NCBI RefSeq assembly: GCF_000499205.1
Contig: NZ_AWUK01000036.1
Coordinates: forward strand, 1 to 64,000
Direction: 5' to 3'
DNA length: 64,000 nucleotides
Origin: Paenibacillus sp. MAEPY2
GTDB lineage: Bacteria; Bacillota; Bacilli; Paenibacillales; Paenibacillaceae
Below, in pieces: positions 61,892-64,000 of the stretch. Position numbers and translations under genes: made by a program. Every line of letters begins with the position of its first letter. Positions within the stretch are counted from its first letter, which is position 1. The notes under the pieces were generated by a model, which saw only the letters and a list, made by a program, of their open reading frames with translations, was not told the origin of the DNA and searched no databases.

Positions 61892-62920
61892 TCACGATTC
61901 TCCGGCATTGGTATTTTCCACATCATCGCTGCTCGTCTTCGTTACATGACTCAGGAATGTGGAGACACGACGCAGGTATTCCTTCGGATGCTCCCGGAAG
62001 ATCAGCTCATGATGCGCACCATCCACAATCCATTCATCGGAATACGGATTGGTCTGGTTGGCAGCGAGCAGCTCTGCAATCGGGTAAGGAGCTTTCTCAT
62101 CCTCGGTACCATGGATGAAGAAAATAGGGAACGGATAATCGTCCTTTTTCACTTCCTGATACGGAATCTGCTGCAATCCGGTCCCGTTCAGAATGGGGAA
62201 CAGCAGATTCATAATCTGCAGCGTAGGCTGACGCGGCAGATCAATCTGATTATGGATGTTATGGTACAGTGTATCCGGCTCAAGCAGGAACGTGCTGTCC
62301 AGAATCATCGCATCCACATCTTTGGTAATCAGCCCAGTCTGGAGGGCTGTACCTGCACCCATGGAGAAGCCCCATACAACAAGCTCCTGAGCTCCGCGCT
62401 GCTTCGCAAACTGGATTGCGCCAAGCAGCTGCTGGGATTCGGCTTTGCCGCCTGTGGCGACAGCTTTGTTCACCTGGGAAGCGAAACCGTAATCGAACAT
62501 CACCACATTGAAGCCGAGTTGGTGAGCATAATGGGCCAGGTCATACATCGGTACCCAGGTTTCTTCACGATTCGCACCATATCCATGGCTGAATATGATG
62601 GTTTTGTTTGCATTATCGTCAGCCGGAATATACCAACCCTGCATCGTTCGACTGCCGTCTGCTGCCGGAAACGTGATGTCTTGATACTTCATGTTCTTGG
62701 CCTGCATGGGATTGGAGAAGACAGGCGCTACCGTTGGATTGGATAATACCCAAGCAATATAACCGTGTAGTGCAATAAAACAAAAGAGCAGAAAAAATAC
62801 AACGGAGAGCAGCAGCGCCACGACAATATGTTTGAACCGGATCAACCTCGGTGATAACGAAGAAGGCAGATCTGACACTTTCGTTTGCAGCGGGGCTTCG
62901 CTCTGGGATGTCGGATACAT
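61892..62920 (-). CDS. membrane-anchored alpha/beta hydrolase
   Basis: ATG 62920 with AAGGAGGGG upstream is chosen over the ATG 24 bases earlier. The 342 residues start with a cytoplasmic tail and one transmembrane helix (about 31-52, HIVVALLLSVVFFLLFCFIA). The external alpha/beta hydrolase domain has GYGANREETW as oxyanion region, nucleophile GFSMG, HGTEDEKAP (Asp) and DGAHHEL (His). It resembles bem46/YqkD-type hydrolases of Bacillales. Substrate unknown. Confidence 0.85.
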   Translation of the reverse strand: MYPTSQSEAPLQTKVSDLPSSLSPRLIRFKHIVVALLLSVVFFLLFCFIALHGYIAWVLSNPTVAPVFSNPMQAKNMKYQDITFPAADGSRTMQGWYIPADDNANKTIIFSHGYGANREETWVPMYDLAHYAHQLGFNVVMFDYGFASQVNKAVATGGKAESQQLLGAIQFAKQRGAQELVVWGFSMGAGTALQTGLITKDVDAMILDSTFLLEPDTLYHNIHNQIDLPRQPTLQIMNLLFPILNGTGLQQIPYQEVKKDDYPFPIFFIHGTEDEKAPYPIAELLAANQTNPYSDEWIVDGAHHELIFREHPKEYLRRVSTFLSHVTKTSSDDVENTNAGES

Positions 62921-63201
62921 GATTGCCCCTCCTTTAAAAATCAAATGAAGATAACAACGAGACGAACAGAGCGGATAAATGATTTTTCTGACTACGTATG
63001 AAGCAAAATCTTAATTTAGTATATCTTTATCGTATGTTCCAATATAGTCAAAGTCAATTGATTGGAGCCATTTGTTACGCAATTGTTATATAGTTCTGAA
63101 GATATATGGTTAACATTTCCTTAGGGTGCAAATAGCAGGGGATTTTGATTTATAAAAAGAAAATATTTACAATTATCTCTCTTCCAATTGGCGCTTTTTA
63201 G
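62921..63201. other. intergenic region between hydrolase and IclR gene
   Basis: AT-rich stretch with no coding region. It contains the hydrolase ribosome binding site on the minus strand and the beginning of the IclR control region. Confidence 0.4.
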
Positions 63202-63259
63202 TTTACAGATGAGACCGTTTCTCATATAATTTATGTAACCAAGTTTCATGTGATGAAAC
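63202..63259 (+). promoter_or_regulatory. promoter and two palindromes of the iclR-type gene
   Basis: TTTACA (63202-63207) and TATAAT (63225-63230) are 17 bases apart. ATGAGACCGTTTCTCAT (63209-63225) is a 6-bp-arm palindrome filling the spacer, and GTTTCATGTGATGAAAC (63243-63259) is a second one with 7-bp arms downstream. Both could be IclR sites for autorepression. Confidence 0.6.
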
Positions 63260-63278
63260 ATGAGGAGGGCAATATGCC

Positions 63279-64000
63279 ATGGAAGACCGAAAGTTAACCG
63301 TCCGGGCTGTAGAACGGGCGCTGGATATATTATTGTGTTTTACAACGCGCAGTGATCTGGGACTCACGGAAATTGCCACTCAGATCGGTCTGCACAAAAG
63401 TACAGTCCATCGTCTGATGGCTACTTTGGAGGAGAAAGGGTTCGTGATCCGGGATGCAGCCACCGAGAAGTATCGACTCGGCATACGCATCTGGGAGCTG
63501 TCTGCGCATATGTCTCGCAGCGATGATCCTGCCATTCTGCTTCTTCCTGCAATGGAGCGGCTGAGGGATCGACTGGGCGAAACCGTAAGCTTATATCTGC
63601 GTGATGGCAGTGAGCGGATTCGGATTCAAGCCGTGCAGAGTGATCAGGCGATTCGCCGGGTGGCTCCGGTGGGAGTCAGACTTCCGCTATCTGTGGGAGC
63701 GTCCAGCAAAGTGCTGATGGCTTTTGCCACCGAGGAAGACCGTGAAGATCTGATGAATGGACCGGAATGGCCGGTATTTATCGATCCCAAAGTATATTTG
63801 GCACAGATGAAAGACATTCTGGAATATGGCTACGCAACAAGTTATGAGGAACGTGAACCGGGAGCTGCGGCGGTATCTGTCCCCATCCTGGATCGGAAAG
63901 GAAACATCGCTGCTGCCTTGTCGGTATCCGGGCCTGTTAGTCGTCTCTCGCAGGAAACGTTGCATGAATATGCTCCTGTGCTGAAGGAAGCAGCTACACA
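63279..64000 (+). CDS. IclR family transcriptional regulator, truncated by window end
   Basis: ATG 63279 with GAGGAGGGC eight bases upstream; the frame is open to the end (240 codons visible). The N terminus is an IclR winged helix (TVRAVERALDILLCFTTRSD, LTEIATQIGLHKSTVHRLMA). The effector domain has LYLRDGSERIRIQAVQSDQA, VGVRLPLSVGASSKVLMAFA and YATSYEEREPGAAAVSVPIL. A complete IclR protein is about 250-260 residues, so only a few codons are missing. Controlled genes probably lie beyond the window. Confidence 0.9.
   Translation, partial: MEDRKLTVRAVERALDILLCFTTRSDLGLTEIATQIGLHKSTVHRLMATLEEKGFVIRDAATEKYRLGIRIWELSAHMSRSDDPAILLLPAMERLRDRLGETVSLYLRDGSERIRIQAVQSDQAIRRVAPVGVRLPLSVGASSKVLMAFATEEDREDLMNGPEWPVFIDPKVYLAQMKDILEYGYATSYEEREPGAAAVSVPILDRKGNIAAALSVSGPVSRLSQETLHEYAPVLKEAAT

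Noticed and set aside
1..64000. rRNA, tRNA, insertion sequences, prophage or riboswitch classes
   Set aside because: None was visible by eye: no cloverleaf, no transposase motif, no phage protein and no recognised riboswitch core. A covariance-model search could still find weak RNA structures.

Overview
The window looks like chromosomal DNA of a Paenibacillus (Bacillales, Paenibacillaceae). The grounds are inference: moderate GC, strong AGGAGG-type ribosome binding sites, many bidirectional hairpin terminators, an S-layer-homology protein, a KinB-type sporulation kinase, EcsAB, LipL, bacilliredoxin, CadC/CadA and CcpA-type cre boxes. No rRNA, tRNA, CRISPR array, insertion sequence or prophage was seen. 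The last gene (IclR family) runs off the right edge.

Layout. 0.1-1.8 kb: an ECF-like sigma factor with a long C-terminal extension. 1.8-3.9 kb: an AT-rich, gene-poor stretch with orphan terminators and decayed-looking small ORFs. 3.9-12.6 kb: a carbohydrate regulon made of a secreted GH8 glycanase close to known chitosanases, and a divergent block (two sugar ABC permeases, binding lipoprotein, LacI repressor, BadF-type sugar kinase, GH4 phosphoglycosidase). Both promoters carry the same 22-bp palindrome plus a cre box, which ties the secreted enzyme to uptake and intracellular breakdown. 12.7-23.5 kb: TraB-like protein, FlxA-like protein, MATE exporter, methyltransferase, ECF sigma/anti-sigma pair, DUF523, nitroreductase, small HTH regulator, luciferase-like monooxygenase and AI-2E exporter family protein.

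23.6-32.3 kb: cadC/cadA metal resistance (the ATPase has a 26-histidine tract), SdpI-like protein, a MerR-MFS-UspA-aldehyde dehydrogenase series, and a TipA-like MerR regulator. 32.4-45.8 kb: free methionine-R-sulfoxide reductase, small helical protein, GNAT, MFS exporter, small membrane proteins, MarR, ecsAB, HI0933-type flavoprotein, sporulation-type histidine kinase, bacilliredoxin, nadE and a hydrolase. 45.9-56.3 kb: housekeeping genes acpS, mutY, sodA, GNAT, signal peptidase I, a QueG-Ogt fusion, HD-GYP protein, yneF, folE, lipL. 56.5-64 kb: a 1213-residue cell-surface SLH protein, a second superoxide dismutase fused to a helical N-terminal domain, a membrane-anchored alpha/beta hydrolase and an IclR regulator with a palindrome inside its promoter spacer.

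The most interesting items are the LacI/cre-controlled putative chitosan or beta-glucan regulon with paired operators and a frameshifted mini-gene before the glycanase, the QueG-Ogt and DUF2935-like-SOD fusions, and the sigma factor carrying what looks like a second winged-helix domain. All family assignments come from reading translated motifs; no database search was run.
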